Assembly (NCBI GenBank): GCA_024233115.1
Contig: JACKQB010000001.1
Coordinates: 310,001-374,000 of the forward strand
Source: Akkermansiaceae bacterium
Lineage (GTDB): Bacteria > Verrucomicrobiota > Verrucomicrobiia > Verrucomicrobiales > Akkermansiaceae
Direction: 5' to 3'
Length of the DNA: 64,000 nucleotides
Every line of letters begins with the position of its first letter. Position 1 is the first letter of the stretch. This document shows positions 26,881-33,997 of this stretch, one piece after another. The notes under the pieces were generated by a model. It was not told the origin of the DNA. It saw nothing but the letters and a program-made list of their open reading frames with translations, and did not search any database. Made by a program: the position numbers and the translations under genes.

Positions 26881-26912
26881 AAAAAACGCCCCATTGGTGG
26901 TGGTGCGTTTTC
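26881..26912 (-). terminator. Bidirectional-looking terminator downstream of sigma-like gene
   Basis: Inverted repeat AAAACGC/GCGTTTT (26883-26889, 26905-26911) with inner complementary bases (ACGCCCC..GGTGCGT). It starts 17 bases after the stop of the sigma-like gene and has A/T runs on both sides. It separates that gene from the rloC-hsdMSR operon, whose promoter should then lie in 26715-26880; none stands out by eye. Confidence 0.55.
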
Positions 26913-26928
26913 TTGGGGTTGCTTAGCA

Positions 26929-27633
26929 CTACGCATGGCGTTCTGCCATCATGCCTTGGCTGGTATGACCCAGGTGACGCTCACGGGCAGTTCGCAGGTC
27001 GGATACCCAGCCGGGGCATACACCGTCCAGAATACGCCTGATGACATCGGAACCAAAGAACTCAATGAGATCCTCAGCGATACGAAGTTTCAGATTCCTT
27101 GCGGCGCTGTCTTTCAAACCACACCGTTGACCTGCTTCACGCATCGTCCCGCCGGCGGCTAGCACGTTGATGGCGGTGCGGTGGCGACCTGAGTGAGACG
27201 CAAGGAATGCCTCCCAGTCCAAGTTACGGGCAGCCTCTTCTGCGGGGTCAGTTTCGTTACCTGCCTCATCGTAAGGTCCGATGACGTCATGCAGGCAACC
27301 CGACTCACCAGTTTCTGATGTGATTTCATAGTCGAGTGAGTCATGCTTCGCTTTACCATCGAGCTGACATCCTGGGGATAGAGCGTCGCTGCGTCCAGAG
27401 TAGCCACTACGGCGGCCACTACGGGCAGCTCGATGGGTGTAGTAAGCGATGTTGCCCGGCGTGAACTTACGGCCGTTTCGTTCAGCCGAGTCGATCATTC
27501 GTGCCGCCATCAACGTGGAGTCCTGAACAATTTCCTCGTCGTCTTCGTGGCCTATTTTTGGGACGGAATGCGCACCTGCACGAATGCGAGGCACCACATC
27601 ATTCATTAATATTTCTTGTGCCATGGGGCTCAT
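26929..27633 (-). CDS. Sigma-factor-like helix-turn-helix protein of mobile element
   Basis: This 234-residue protein is not a known named family to me, but two parts resemble sigma-70 proteins. About 25-75 (DDEEIVQDSTLMAARMIDSA, then GNIAYYTHRAARSGRRSG) is like the helical region 2 core seen in a set of sigma-like proteins of Planctomycetes and Verrucomicrobia. About 145-200 (DWEAFLASHSGRHRTAINVLAAGGTMREAGQRCGLKDSAARNLKLRIAEDL) is like a region 4 helix-turn-helix. The ATG at 27633 has GAAAGGA seven bases upstream, the best ribosome binding site in the island. It may direct transcription of island genes. A plain DNA-binding regulator is the alternative. Confidence 0.55.
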   Translation of the reverse strand: MSPMAQEILMNDVVPRIRAGAHSVPKIGHEDDEEIVQDSTLMAARMIDSAERNGRKFTPGNIAYYTHRAARSGRRSGYSGRSDALSPGCQLDGKAKHDSLDYEITSETGESGCLHDVIGPYDEAGNETDPAEEAARNLDWEAFLASHSGRHRTAINVLAAGGTMREAGQRCGLKDSAARNLKLRIAEDLIEFFGSDVIRRILDGVCPGWVSDLRTARERHLGHTSQGMMAERHA

Positions 27634-27757
27634 GTGTTTTTCCTTTCTGTTTAGGTTGAAAGGCAACCGACATGACGGCCCCGCACGGGAACCGATCATG
27701 GCGATAGCCAAGGGTTCCCGCGTCCTCTGAATGAGTGGTGGCGGGGAGAGTGTAGTA

Positions 27758-27792
27758 ATAAAAATGCCCGTTGGATGTTTAGTCCAACGGGC
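27758..27792 (-). terminator. Rho-independent terminator
   Basis: Perfect 10-bp stem GCCCGTTGGA/TCCAACGGGC (arms 27766-27775 and 27783-27792), loop of seven. On the minus strand the stem runs into ATTTTTATT. It lies between the small gene at 27955-28212 and the sigma-like gene. Confidence 0.75.
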
Positions 27793-27910
27793 GGTCTAGT
27801 GAAGTGGTAGCAGGTGAGGCTCAACGAATCAGTTTACCTGAGAGCGGGTAACGGTGCTGTCCTTCACTATTATATAACACGGAATGGTGTAAAATTGCAT
27901 GCTGCCGTAA

Positions 27911-27946
27911 GTCAAACAGCCAGACTCCATCTAGGAATCTGGCTGT
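27911..27946 (-). terminator. Hairpin just after the small gene at 27955-28212
   Basis: 9-bp stem ACAGCCAGA/TCTGGCTGT (arms 27916-27924 and 27938-27946), followed on the minus strand by only three T residues. It lies 9 bases past the stop of the small gene, so termination or mRNA 3'-end protection is likely. The rest of 27712-27954 holds no gene. Confidence 0.5.
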
Positions 27947-27954
27947 GATAGGTT

Positions 27955-28212
27955 TTACCCGTATTTTTTATACTCGCCGTTTTTGTCGGCGAATAATTGG
28001 AAGTGTGTGTGGGCTGTGAGTTCATTGAACTCGACGATGTCGATCCGTGGTCGGTCGTTATCGTAATACACCTGCAGTAGATCATTCCTGATGAGCCCAG
28101 ATAAGAACTCCACGGTAAGGCCAGATGCCTGTGCGACAGACGGTAGGCTCATTACCGTGTTACTGCGAGTTTCATGTAATCCGTAGGTATTAACATGAGT
28201 AAGCTCGAACAT
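27955..28212 (-). CDS. Small protein of unknown function, possible helix-turn-helix
   Basis: An 85-residue translation not recognised as a family. The middle, LPSVAQASGLTVEFLSGLIRNDLLQVYYDNDRPRIDIVEF, has the spacing of a MerR/excisionase-type winged helix-turn-helix: a helix, turn at GLT, recognition helix, then a two-strand wing. It lies 12 bases after the end of the HTH gene at 28225-28905 on the same strand, so the two are probably cotranscribed, and a hairpin follows the stop. Start codon choice is uncertain; a second Met is at residue 21. A role in DNA binding or island control is inference. Confidence 0.45.
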   Translation of the reverse strand: MFELTHVNTYGLHETRSNTVMSLPSVAQASGLTVEFLSGLIRNDLLQVYYDNDRPRIDIVEFNELTAHTHFQLFADKNGEYKKYG

Positions 28213-28224
28213 TCGGTGGTTGGG

Positions 28225-28905
28225 TTAAATGACGCTGTCGAGATTGCTCGTAAGTTGATTCCTTAAACTGAGGCGCTGGCCTACGGGTAGGCTCATAGCC
28301 ATCTTCACGACATGATTCAGGTCAGTCTTGAACTTTCGCTGAGGACGTCGGTTTTTCTTTTTTTGAGAACCTCGTGGAGGTTTAGCTCCTTCCTTTTGGC
28401 GTGTTTGATGTTTGTCCGAATGTTTCGCTCCCACGCAGTTGGCTGTAGCGGGTTTGCTCTGTGTTGTTTCCTCAGGTGGGAAAGGCTTCGTTAGATAAAC
28501 CTTGTCATCTTCAGTGGTCTGGTTCTGTGGTGATGTGACATCCTTGGTGGTAGGATGTGATGTCACATCAGTATCACCGGTAGTGTGTGGTGTGACATCA
28601 TCTATCTTCGCCGGGTGAAAGATGCTTGTGACATGTGACCTGAGTTTGAGCATGCGTTCAACATGCTCCGGGTCAACAAGGTAAGCCGACCGTGGTTTGA
28701 TTTGGTGGCTTTTCAACTCTTCAGCTTTGATCCAGCGTTTGAGCGTGCTTTGGGCGCATTCGTAATTCTCGCTGGCTTGTTTGGTTGTAATCCAAGTGGA
28801 CGTGTCTACGTCTTGGATGTTGGTTAATGTTTCGGGCTTCTGCTGAACGGAATCGTCAGCACCATCATGCGATGGCGCATCTAGCGCCTTGGATGTGTGT
28901 TCCAT
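28225..28905 (-). CDS. DNA-binding protein with N-terminal helix-turn-helix and charged C-terminus
   Basis: This 226-residue protein has a helix-turn-helix of the HTH_17/MerR type at about 35-85 (WITTKQASENYECAQSTLKRWIKAEELKSHQIKPRSAYLVDPEHVERML). A Thr-rich spacer follows in which DVT and HPTT/HTT recur, then a very basic stretch (GSQKKKNRRPQRKFKTDLNH). The ATG at 28905 is preferred; the frame extends upstream only into the intron 3' region. The layout suggests a DNA-binding regulator or replication or recombination accessory protein of the island. No known name fits. It is the first gene after the group II intron, on the same strand. Confidence 0.5.
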   Translation of the reverse strand: MEHTSKALDAPSHDGADDSVQQKPETLTNIQDVDTSTWITTKQASENYECAQSTLKRWIKAEELKSHQIKPRSAYLVDPEHVERMLKLRSHVTSIFHPAKIDDVTPHTTGDTDVTSHPTTKDVTSPQNQTTEDDKVYLTKPFPPEETTQSKPATANCVGAKHSDKHQTRQKEGAKPPRGSQKKKNRRPQRKFKTDLNHVVKMAMSLPVGQRLSLRNQLTSNLDSVI

Positions 28906-29048
28906 GATATTTATGGTTGGTAATTTGGGTTGTGCCTGTACCGCTCCTCGGGCGGTATAAGGCAAGGTTAACGTCTGCCGGGACAGACTCCTTTTTAGGT
29001 GTGAGGAAGAAGCAAAACCTCTTGGCATAGATGCCCCTTTCGGAGCTG

Positions 29049-29082
29049 AAACCCATCGGGCCAGTTTCCCAGCAATGGGCTT
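29049..29082 (-). ncRNA. Group II intron domain V
   Basis: A 34-nt hairpin on the minus strand beginning AAGCCC and ending GGGTTT, with upper stem GCTGG/CTGGC closed by a GAAA tetraloop, and the catalytic AGC triad at positions 2-4. Length, tetraloop and triad match the catalytic domain V of group II introns. It lies 36 bases past the stop of the reverse transcriptase frame. Confidence 0.8.
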
Positions 29083-29118
29083 ACACCAGACGACCTACTA
29101 TTGAAGTAAGTCAGCTAG

Positions 29119-30840
29119 TCAGTGTGGACATGTGCAGTGAACAAGTAAGGATGTATCCTTAGCGGTGACTTCTTTAACTTTATCCCCCTTAGAGAAGCGG
29201 GACTTGCATAGGGAGCATTTAGCTCCGGAACGTCTAAGGGCTGAAGCATAGATCGTATCGGGTATGCCCGGGTAGTTGTTCTGCTTACTGCCCCAGTATA
29301 ACCAGTCGTTATCGTAATAGCGGCTGGTGAGTCTGGTCATCGTATGTGTGCTGACTCTACGGTCGGCAATCTTGATGAGTGTTACGTGATCTTTCTCATT
29401 TGCAACGAATGGGCTTTTGAATGCCCAGTTCCGCTCACGAGGTTCACCATCTTGCCTAAGCAGTGGGTTACCGTCTTTATCGGTTTCTATACCGGAGAAC
29501 ATCCGTTGGTATCGCCAGTCAGCGGTCTTGCTCTTAAACTGCCGCTTACTCCATTTAAGGAGTTTGTTGAAGATGAGGTTGTCCACTTTCGAGAACGTCT
29601 CTTTGGCGTTAATGACGGAGTGGTATTGACTCCATCCGTTGAGTATTAGGTTGAGATCCCTGATCATTTTGGTGACCGGATCACGCTTACCTTTACTCAT
29701 ATTGTAGCGTCGCTTGCCTTGGCGCTTCCTGTTAATGATGGAGCGGTCAATACGCTGGCAGCATTTCTTGTAGATATGCTTAATGTCATCTCTGCTGGGG
29801 GTCGCTAGTAAGTAGGGACGCTTGCCTCCTTTCTTGTCGTCCGTGAGGACGTGTTGGAAGTGAGCACCTAGGAAATCAAACCCACGTGTCTTTGTGTCAG
29901 GATCTTTATCCCGGGTGTGACAGATGCGAGTTTTGCTGGGACTCAGTCTGAGACCGAGTTGGTGGAGGTAGGAGTCGATACTTTCTTTCGTGTGTGCTAT
30001 CACATCACGGTCAGGGTGTATGACTACCATGTCATCAGCATAAATGATGATGATGGGCGGTTTGCTCTGGTACTGTGCCCTATGCCGAGCTTCGACATAG
30101 GGTATCAGTCTGGTCATAGCAATGTTGGCCAATATCGAGCTCAGTGGGCCGCCCTGTGGCGTACCATGTTCTGAGCGATAGATAACCTTTTCCGCCATGT
30201 GCCCGGCTTTAAGGATACGCTTAATGGCATCCTTGATGGATTGGGGAGCGTCAATGCGGTTAAGCAGTTCTTCATGATTTAGAAGATCAAAGAACCGCTC
30301 GATGTCGGCATCGAGTATCCAGCGTGGTGCATTCAGGAGACAGATCCGGGTATATGCCAGAGCATCCTGTGCCCCACGTCCTTTTCTAAAGCCAAACATT
30401 TGTTCTGAATATCGAGCCTCCCATTGAGGTGCGAGAGTCAAGGCGATCAGCGCTTGTTGTGCGCGATCCTTCATGCATGGGATTCCCAGTGGCCGCTTTT
30501 CCTTCTTCCCTGGCTTGGGAATGAGTTTGCGGCGAACTGGTGACGGTTTGTGGTTGATGGTCAGCGTACTGGCCATCTCGAACATCTCATCTTCAGAGAG
30601 GTTCTTCACTCCGTCGATCCCGGCAGTTTTCCTGCCATGATTATCCTTGGCTACTTTCTTTACGGCCAGGACTTTGGCGTAAAAGCTGTTGGCTAGCTTG
30701 ATTTGTAGTTTGTTCGTTTTGCACGTGTCTGAACACATCGTGGCTTCGAATATTTTGACCTGCATGCGGTGGACGAATCGTATCGCCTCCCGGATGTTAA
30801 TGTCCTGCCATCTCTTGTTTGAGTTATTATTGGTATTCAT
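29119..30840 (-). CDS. ltrA: Group II intron reverse transcriptase/maturase with degenerate HNH domain
   Basis: This 573-residue protein would help the intron splice and copy it into new DNA sites. Present are the RT-0/RT-1 region (KTAGIDGVKNLSEDE, RRKLIPKPGKKEKRPLGIP), the palm with RWILDADIERFFD, GTPQGGPLSSILANI and catalytic IIYADD (267-270), and a maturase X domain around 365-480 (LNLILNGWSQYHS). The last 35 residues start like the CxxC of an HNH endonuclease (KCSLCKSRFSKGD) but lack the DHI and following His/Asn residues, ending VHCTCPH. DNA cleavage is therefore doubtful. The ATG at 30840 is preferred; an upstream frame to 30960 would run into the structured intron. Confidence 0.9.
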   Translation of the reverse strand: MNTNNNSNKRWQDINIREAIRFVHRMQVKIFEATMCSDTCKTNKLQIKLANSFYAKVLAVKKVAKDNHGRKTAGIDGVKNLSEDEMFEMASTLTINHKPSPVRRKLIPKPGKKEKRPLGIPCMKDRAQQALIALTLAPQWEARYSEQMFGFRKGRGAQDALAYTRICLLNAPRWILDADIERFFDLLNHEELLNRIDAPQSIKDAIKRILKAGHMAEKVIYRSEHGTPQGGPLSSILANIAMTRLIPYVEARHRAQYQSKPPIIIIYADDMVVIHPDRDVIAHTKESIDSYLHQLGLRLSPSKTRICHTRDKDPDTKTRGFDFLGAHFQHVLTDDKKGGKRPYLLATPSRDDIKHIYKKCCQRIDRSIINRKRQGKRRYNMSKGKRDPVTKMIRDLNLILNGWSQYHSVINAKETFSKVDNLIFNKLLKWSKRQFKSKTADWRYQRMFSGIETDKDGNPLLRQDGEPRERNWAFKSPFVANEKDHVTLIKIADRRVSTHTMTRLTSRYYDNDWLYWGSKQNNYPGIPDTIYASALRRSGAKCSLCKSRFSKGDKVKEVTAKDTSLLVHCTCPH

Positions 30841-31565
30841 TGGTTTGGGTTTTATGTTCGAGTCTGTTGAGCGAATTAGGCATATCCCCGCCATTACAAC
30901 GGAGCTTTTGCTTGGTCGCCGACCTACCCTGAGCAGCATTAGGAAGATGCCCGTCCCCACACCGGTATCGGCATGGTTAACTACTCAGGTTTCCACGTTT
31001 CCGTGCATACTGTTACGTCAGGGGTTGGGTGGGCTCATCCCGCCGAAGAAATGCCTGAATGATACACATGAGTCTCACGGACATGTGCCAGGTGTGGCCC
31101 AGTTACAAACTGAGCCACTGTTCTTGATTTCCTCATTACGACGGCTTGTTATAGCCTTTTCGGTAGGCCCAAGTGGGCCAGCTAATCACCCGTTCCCGAC
31201 TTCGGAGTGTTCTTCTGGAAGGAGGAACACATGCTCTCCCGCTATGCCGATAGACCCCTCTAAGGTCCGCGACAGGGAGATTGCCTACGCGTCGATCATC
31301 ACGACGGCCAGAATTGCCTCAGGTAGTCCCTCGGCTCACTGGTGTATTGCACGACTTTCAGAGCAGGGGTTGGACCTGCATCCGCGATTCATCCCCCGGG
31401 CTTTGTGAGAGCCCGGTTTCGAACCGACGTGTCGCTTGTGCGATTATGATGTGGTGTGTGTTTACACGTTTAGCATGTCAAAGAGCTGGTTCAGCAGACT
31501 CATCACCGCCGGCGGCAGTCAGGAATCGAACTGTGTGCCATGTGGCACATGGTTAAGGTTATGGA

Positions 31566-31835
31566 CTAAGCGGGTTTTGACGACCCACTCGCTCCGTTGT
31601 CTGTTGCCGGATACTTTCGGATCCAACGGACGATGCTGTTATCGTCGAGTAGAAGCATACCTTTACGGGCTCCCTTGAGCCTGGGTCGGAATGCCTCGAT
31701 CTCACCGCTATCCACCAGTTGCAGCAGCTTGCTGCGGCTGATGGAATACTTTTTTACAGCGTCAGCAATCTTGATGAAAACCGGTGATGCTTCGACTTCA
31801 ATCGTGACGGTGTTTGGAAGTTCTTGGTCGTTCAT
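31566..31835 (-). CDS. Small helix-turn-helix protein, excisionase-like
   Basis: An 89-residue translation with a likely winged helix-turn-helix at about 18-75: VFIKIADAVKKYSISRSKLLQLVDSGEIEAFRPR followed by a basic hairpin (LKGARKGMLLLD) and IVRWIRKY. This pattern, choice of helix by KYSISRSKL and a Arg-rich wing, is that of HTH_17/excisionase-like proteins. In an integrase-borne island, a recombination directionality factor is the natural guess, but plain regulators look the same. It lies just upstream of the intron on the same strand. The bases 31836-32112 before it hold no gene. Confidence 0.55.
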   Translation of the reverse strand: MNDQELPNTVTIEVEASPVFIKIADAVKKYSISRSKLLQLVDSGEIEAFRPRLKGARKGMLLLDDNSIVRWIRKYPATDNGASGSSKPA

Positions 31836-32112
31836 TTCGAGTGGATACTACGACTGACCCACTTGATTAACAACATGTAACTCACACAACACCAGTGATG
31901 TAGGTGTAGATCAGTGCGATTTACAAAAGGTCGTATTAATAAAACCCTAACAATTACGTATACGCGTTTGATTGGCCTGTAAGGGATTTGTCACATCATG
32001 GATGTAACAGCTCTGTAGGGAGCAAAAAAATGCAAATTGTGCCAGAAAATTTCCCTGCATGCGTGAGGAGACCCGTTAATGCTCTAGAAATTCAACGGTG
32101 CGGGCTGGATAA

Positions 32113-33588
32113 TTATTCCGTCAACTCTCTCGTCCAAGCATCGGCACTTTTATCTCTGTTGGTTTTTTCTCGGTACCGTTGAACGACTCCTTTTAGGCTT
32201 CCCTTTCCGCCCGCTTTGAGTGCCTTGATCCACTTTTTGTTTTTACTGGCTAGGATGTAATCCCTCACCTTGGCAGCTGTGGGCAGAAAATAGCGGTCAC
32301 CATTATTTGCCGACTTTACGTATTTGTCGGTGGCGTCCTTGAGGTGTCCTGTGTGGGTCTTGTAAGTATTGCCTGCCTTGAGTCTGGAAGTGGAGAATCT
32401 CTGCCCCTCTTGTATGAGAGAGAATAGCTTGTGGTGCAACTCATTGCCTTTGTCTTCTCTTCCTGCTAGGAATGATAAGTAAACCAATTCTTGAATGGAT
32501 TCACGTAGGGCTTGCACGTCATCGATATGGAGTTCTCTGAAATCTCGCCAAATTCTTCTTGGATCATCAGGGTGCAGGCTCTGGGGGTCATCTTCATAGG
32601 TGCGTTTGCCTTGTGTGAGAAGTCTAAGACCCTCTGTTGAATCAGGCAGGCCGCACCCTACTGGTAAATATAGAAAATCTGGATCGCCGTAGTCAGTGTC
32701 GCAATCAAGTAGGCCCCATTCACGCAGCCTTTCGATTACTTGAGGGCGGAAGCTGTCGCGGAGAAGCTTTTGTTCAGGGTCATAATGAAAATCGTCCCTG
32801 TTAAAATCCTCCGTGCTAAGGGGGAAACCGAGCTCCCCGGAGGCTTGAAAGTCGATCCTCATGATTCTTACTAATTGGTCAATGGGGGAGGCATAGGAAG
32901 CAGGCAACACAGATACCTCGCACTCTGACCGGTTTACGATCTCATGCCAGTTTTGATCCAACTTCGCCTCAAGCTCATCGCTACTTGCTAACGTTCCTGG
33001 TGGTGGTGGCACGGGGTAAACCCTCAGTGTATCATCCGCATAGTAGGCAGGAGCTTTCCATATTGCCAAGGTGGAGGGGTTTTGCTTGATGTGCTCAATG
33101 CCTATCGAGCTGCATTGACTATCCAAGTTGTGGATGAGGTATTTACCAGATGCGCTGCGTTCTAGCCATAGGTGTGATTCTATTATTTCGAGATACCCAA
33201 TTCGTTGTAGTTCTAGCTCGGCACTTTTATAAGTATGTAGCCCAGGCGTAACCTCAAGGGTAGTTTTCCCGGTATCTGGGTCTAGGCGTCTAGCTGCTCG
33301 CATCAGGTGTTGAACATCCGCTTTGGAAATTTTCCTGCGTTGCTTACGCTTCTTCCTCTTCGCTGAGTCCTCTGCCTTTTTCCTTTCTTCTTCTTTGGCC
33401 CTAGCTTTCCTTTCAGCATTCTTTGCCTCCAGCGCTTTTCTGGCTGGAGCAGTTTGGTCACGAAGTTTATCCTGCTCGTTTTGTTGTTCTTCCTCCTCCT
33501 GCCGTTGCCGTTCACGATGGCCCCACGCACTCTCATCAGCAGGGATACCCTCATCGTCGTGGGGCGGAGTAGTATCGGGATGGGTCAT
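32113..33588 (-). CDS. Island protein of unknown function with charged coiled-coil N-terminus
   Basis: This 491-residue protein is not recognised. Residues about 20-90 are very rich in Glu, Lys, Arg and Gln and should form a helix or coiled coil (RQRQEEEEQQNEQDKLRD, then KAKEEERKKAEDSAKRKKRK-like). The remainder looks like a folded, mostly soluble domain with several Trp, Asp and Pro residues and no signal peptide or membrane segment. A Lys-rich end (KNKKWIKALKAGGKGSLKG) may bind nucleic acid. It is the last gene before the right attachment site and reads inward. Possible roles include replication or regulation of the excised element, but nothing in the sequence proves one. Confidence 0.6.
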   Translation of the reverse strand: MTHPDTTPPHDDEGIPADESAWGHRERQRQEEEEQQNEQDKLRDQTAPARKALEAKNAERKARAKEEERKKAEDSAKRKKRKQRRKISKADVQHLMRAARRLDPDTGKTTLEVTPGLHTYKSAELELQRIGYLEIIESHLWLERSASGKYLIHNLDSQCSSIGIEHIKQNPSTLAIWKAPAYYADDTLRVYPVPPPPGTLASSDELEAKLDQNWHEIVNRSECEVSVLPASYASPIDQLVRIMRIDFQASGELGFPLSTEDFNRDDFHYDPEQKLLRDSFRPQVIERLREWGLLDCDTDYGDPDFLYLPVGCGLPDSTEGLRLLTQGKRTYEDDPQSLHPDDPRRIWRDFRELHIDDVQALRESIQELVYLSFLAGREDKGNELHHKLFSLIQEGQRFSTSRLKAGNTYKTHTGHLKDATDKYVKSANNGDRYFLPTAAKVRDYILASKNKKWIKALKAGGKGSLKGVVQRYREKTNRDKSADAWTRELTE

Positions 33589-33681
33589 AACTGATACAGT
33601 GACTTACCTAAAATTGAGGTGCAAAGCAATCGATCTCCCTGAAAATACACATGGGTAAATCTGAGTGAACATGCATCGTTA

Positions 33682-33701
33682 GTGTATTAGATTGTGTATC
33701 A
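33682..33701. repeat. Candidate integrase arm-type site, right end
   Basis: GTGTATTAGATTGTGTATCA, the partner of 16125-16144 with 18 of 20 identical bases. It lies 64 bases inside the right attachment repeat. A further shared word, ACATGRGTAAA, stands upstream of the repeat at both ends (near 16105 and 33648). Such paired sites would meet in the circular form on both sides of attP. Confidence 0.5.
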
Positions 33702-33721
33702 TTTTCAGATCACCAACAAAC

Positions 33722-33752
33722 AAAAATCCCTGTAACTTATTGGGTTACAGGG
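33722..33752 (-). terminator. Island-encoded terminator for tRNA-Ser
   Basis: Perfect 9-bp stem CCCTGTAAC/GTTACAGGG (33728-33736, 33744-33752), followed on the minus strand by ATTTTTG. It lies 12 bases beyond the tRNA-Ser 3' end and inside the island, replacing the chromosomal hairpin left at 15946-15976. Confidence 0.8.
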
Positions 33753-33764
33753 CTTTGTGAAATA

Positions 33765-33794
33765 TGGCAGAGGGGGTGGGATTCGAACCCACGG
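33765..33794. repeat. Right attachment-site repeat (within tRNA-Ser)
   Basis: Identical to 15988-16017 over 30 bases, covering the 3' part of the T-arm, acceptor strand and CCA of tRNA-Ser. Crossover must lie within it. Confidence 0.93.
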
Positions 33795-33852
33795 TGACTT
33801 TCGCCACGTCGGTTTTCAAGACCGGTGCATTCGACCACTCTGCCACCCCTCC
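33765..33852 (-). tRNA. tRNA-Ser (anticodon TGA), island attachment site
   Basis: An 88-nt tRNA with long variable arm. The acceptor stem is GGAGGGG with CCCCTCT, discriminator G and encoded CCA. The anticodon loop CTTGAAA gives TGA. The T-arm is GTGGG/CCCAC with loop TTCGAAT. Its last 30 bases are the direct repeat shared with 15988-16017, so the 3' end now in place was supplied by the island. Confidence 0.96.
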
Positions 33853-33997
33853 GTTGGTTGCAATGGGCATTGCAGTCGGGGAAAAGTTCAATGGTTCCGG
33901 GTGTTTTGCAAGAAGAAATTCGTATGTTTTTGTAAGTTTATCGAAGATGCGATGCGGGCTTGCCTGATGGGGGTGGGTGGCATAGAAGAAAAGCACT

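Larger units (their letters stand above)
29010..31351 (-). mobile_element. Group II intron (boundaries approximate)
   Basis: The minus strand holds an intron-encoded reverse transcriptase at 29119-30840 followed by a 34-nt domain V at 29049-29082. A possible domain VI stem (GGCAT/ATGCC) follows at about 29023-29035. The 5' end is placed at 31351, where the minus strand reads GTGCAATACACC, near the GTGYG consensus start; this leaves about 510 bases of structured RNA before the reading frame, a normal size. The 3' end could not be fixed and is given only to about 20 bases. The insertion lies between two island genes and does not interrupt a recognised reading frame. Confidence 0.7.
15988..33794. 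mobile_element. Integrated genomic island in tRNA-Ser(UGA), with integrase and type I restriction system
   Basis: A 30-base direct repeat at 15988-16017 and 33765-33794 bounds this stretch. The right copy is the 3' end (T-arm to CCA) of the intact tRNA-Ser gene; the left copy is the displaced remnant. A tyrosine recombinase gene starts 134 bases inside the left repeat. Cargo is a RloC-like gene, hsdMSR, DUF262 and GIY-YIG remnants, a sigma-like protein, DNA-binding proteins, a group II intron and an unknown protein. No phage structural, conjugation or plasmid replication gene is recognised. It is therefore an integrative island moved by its integrase, possibly mobilised in trans. Excision would leave one repeat and restore plsY next to tRNA-Ser. 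Confidence 0.92.

Noticed and set aside
30689..31408. 239-codon rightward reading frame
   Set aside because: It is antisense to the intron reverse transcriptase start and the structured intron RNA and resembles no protein family.
31381..31560. T-loop-like words (TTCGAAA, TTCGATT, TCCAACC) suggesting a run of tRNA genes upstream of the intron
   Set aside because: No acceptor, D or anticodon arms could be paired around any of them, and one T-stem has only a single good pair. At best they are decayed tRNA fragments or hairpins that served as intron targets.
31957..31964. Palindrome CGTATACG as a possible origin or operator
   Set aside because: Eight bases, a single copy, and no iterons or replication protein nearby.
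15988..33794. The island as a prophage
   Set aside because: Only the integrase, excisionase-like and sigma-like genes would fit; no capsid, terminase, portal, tail or lysis gene is seen.
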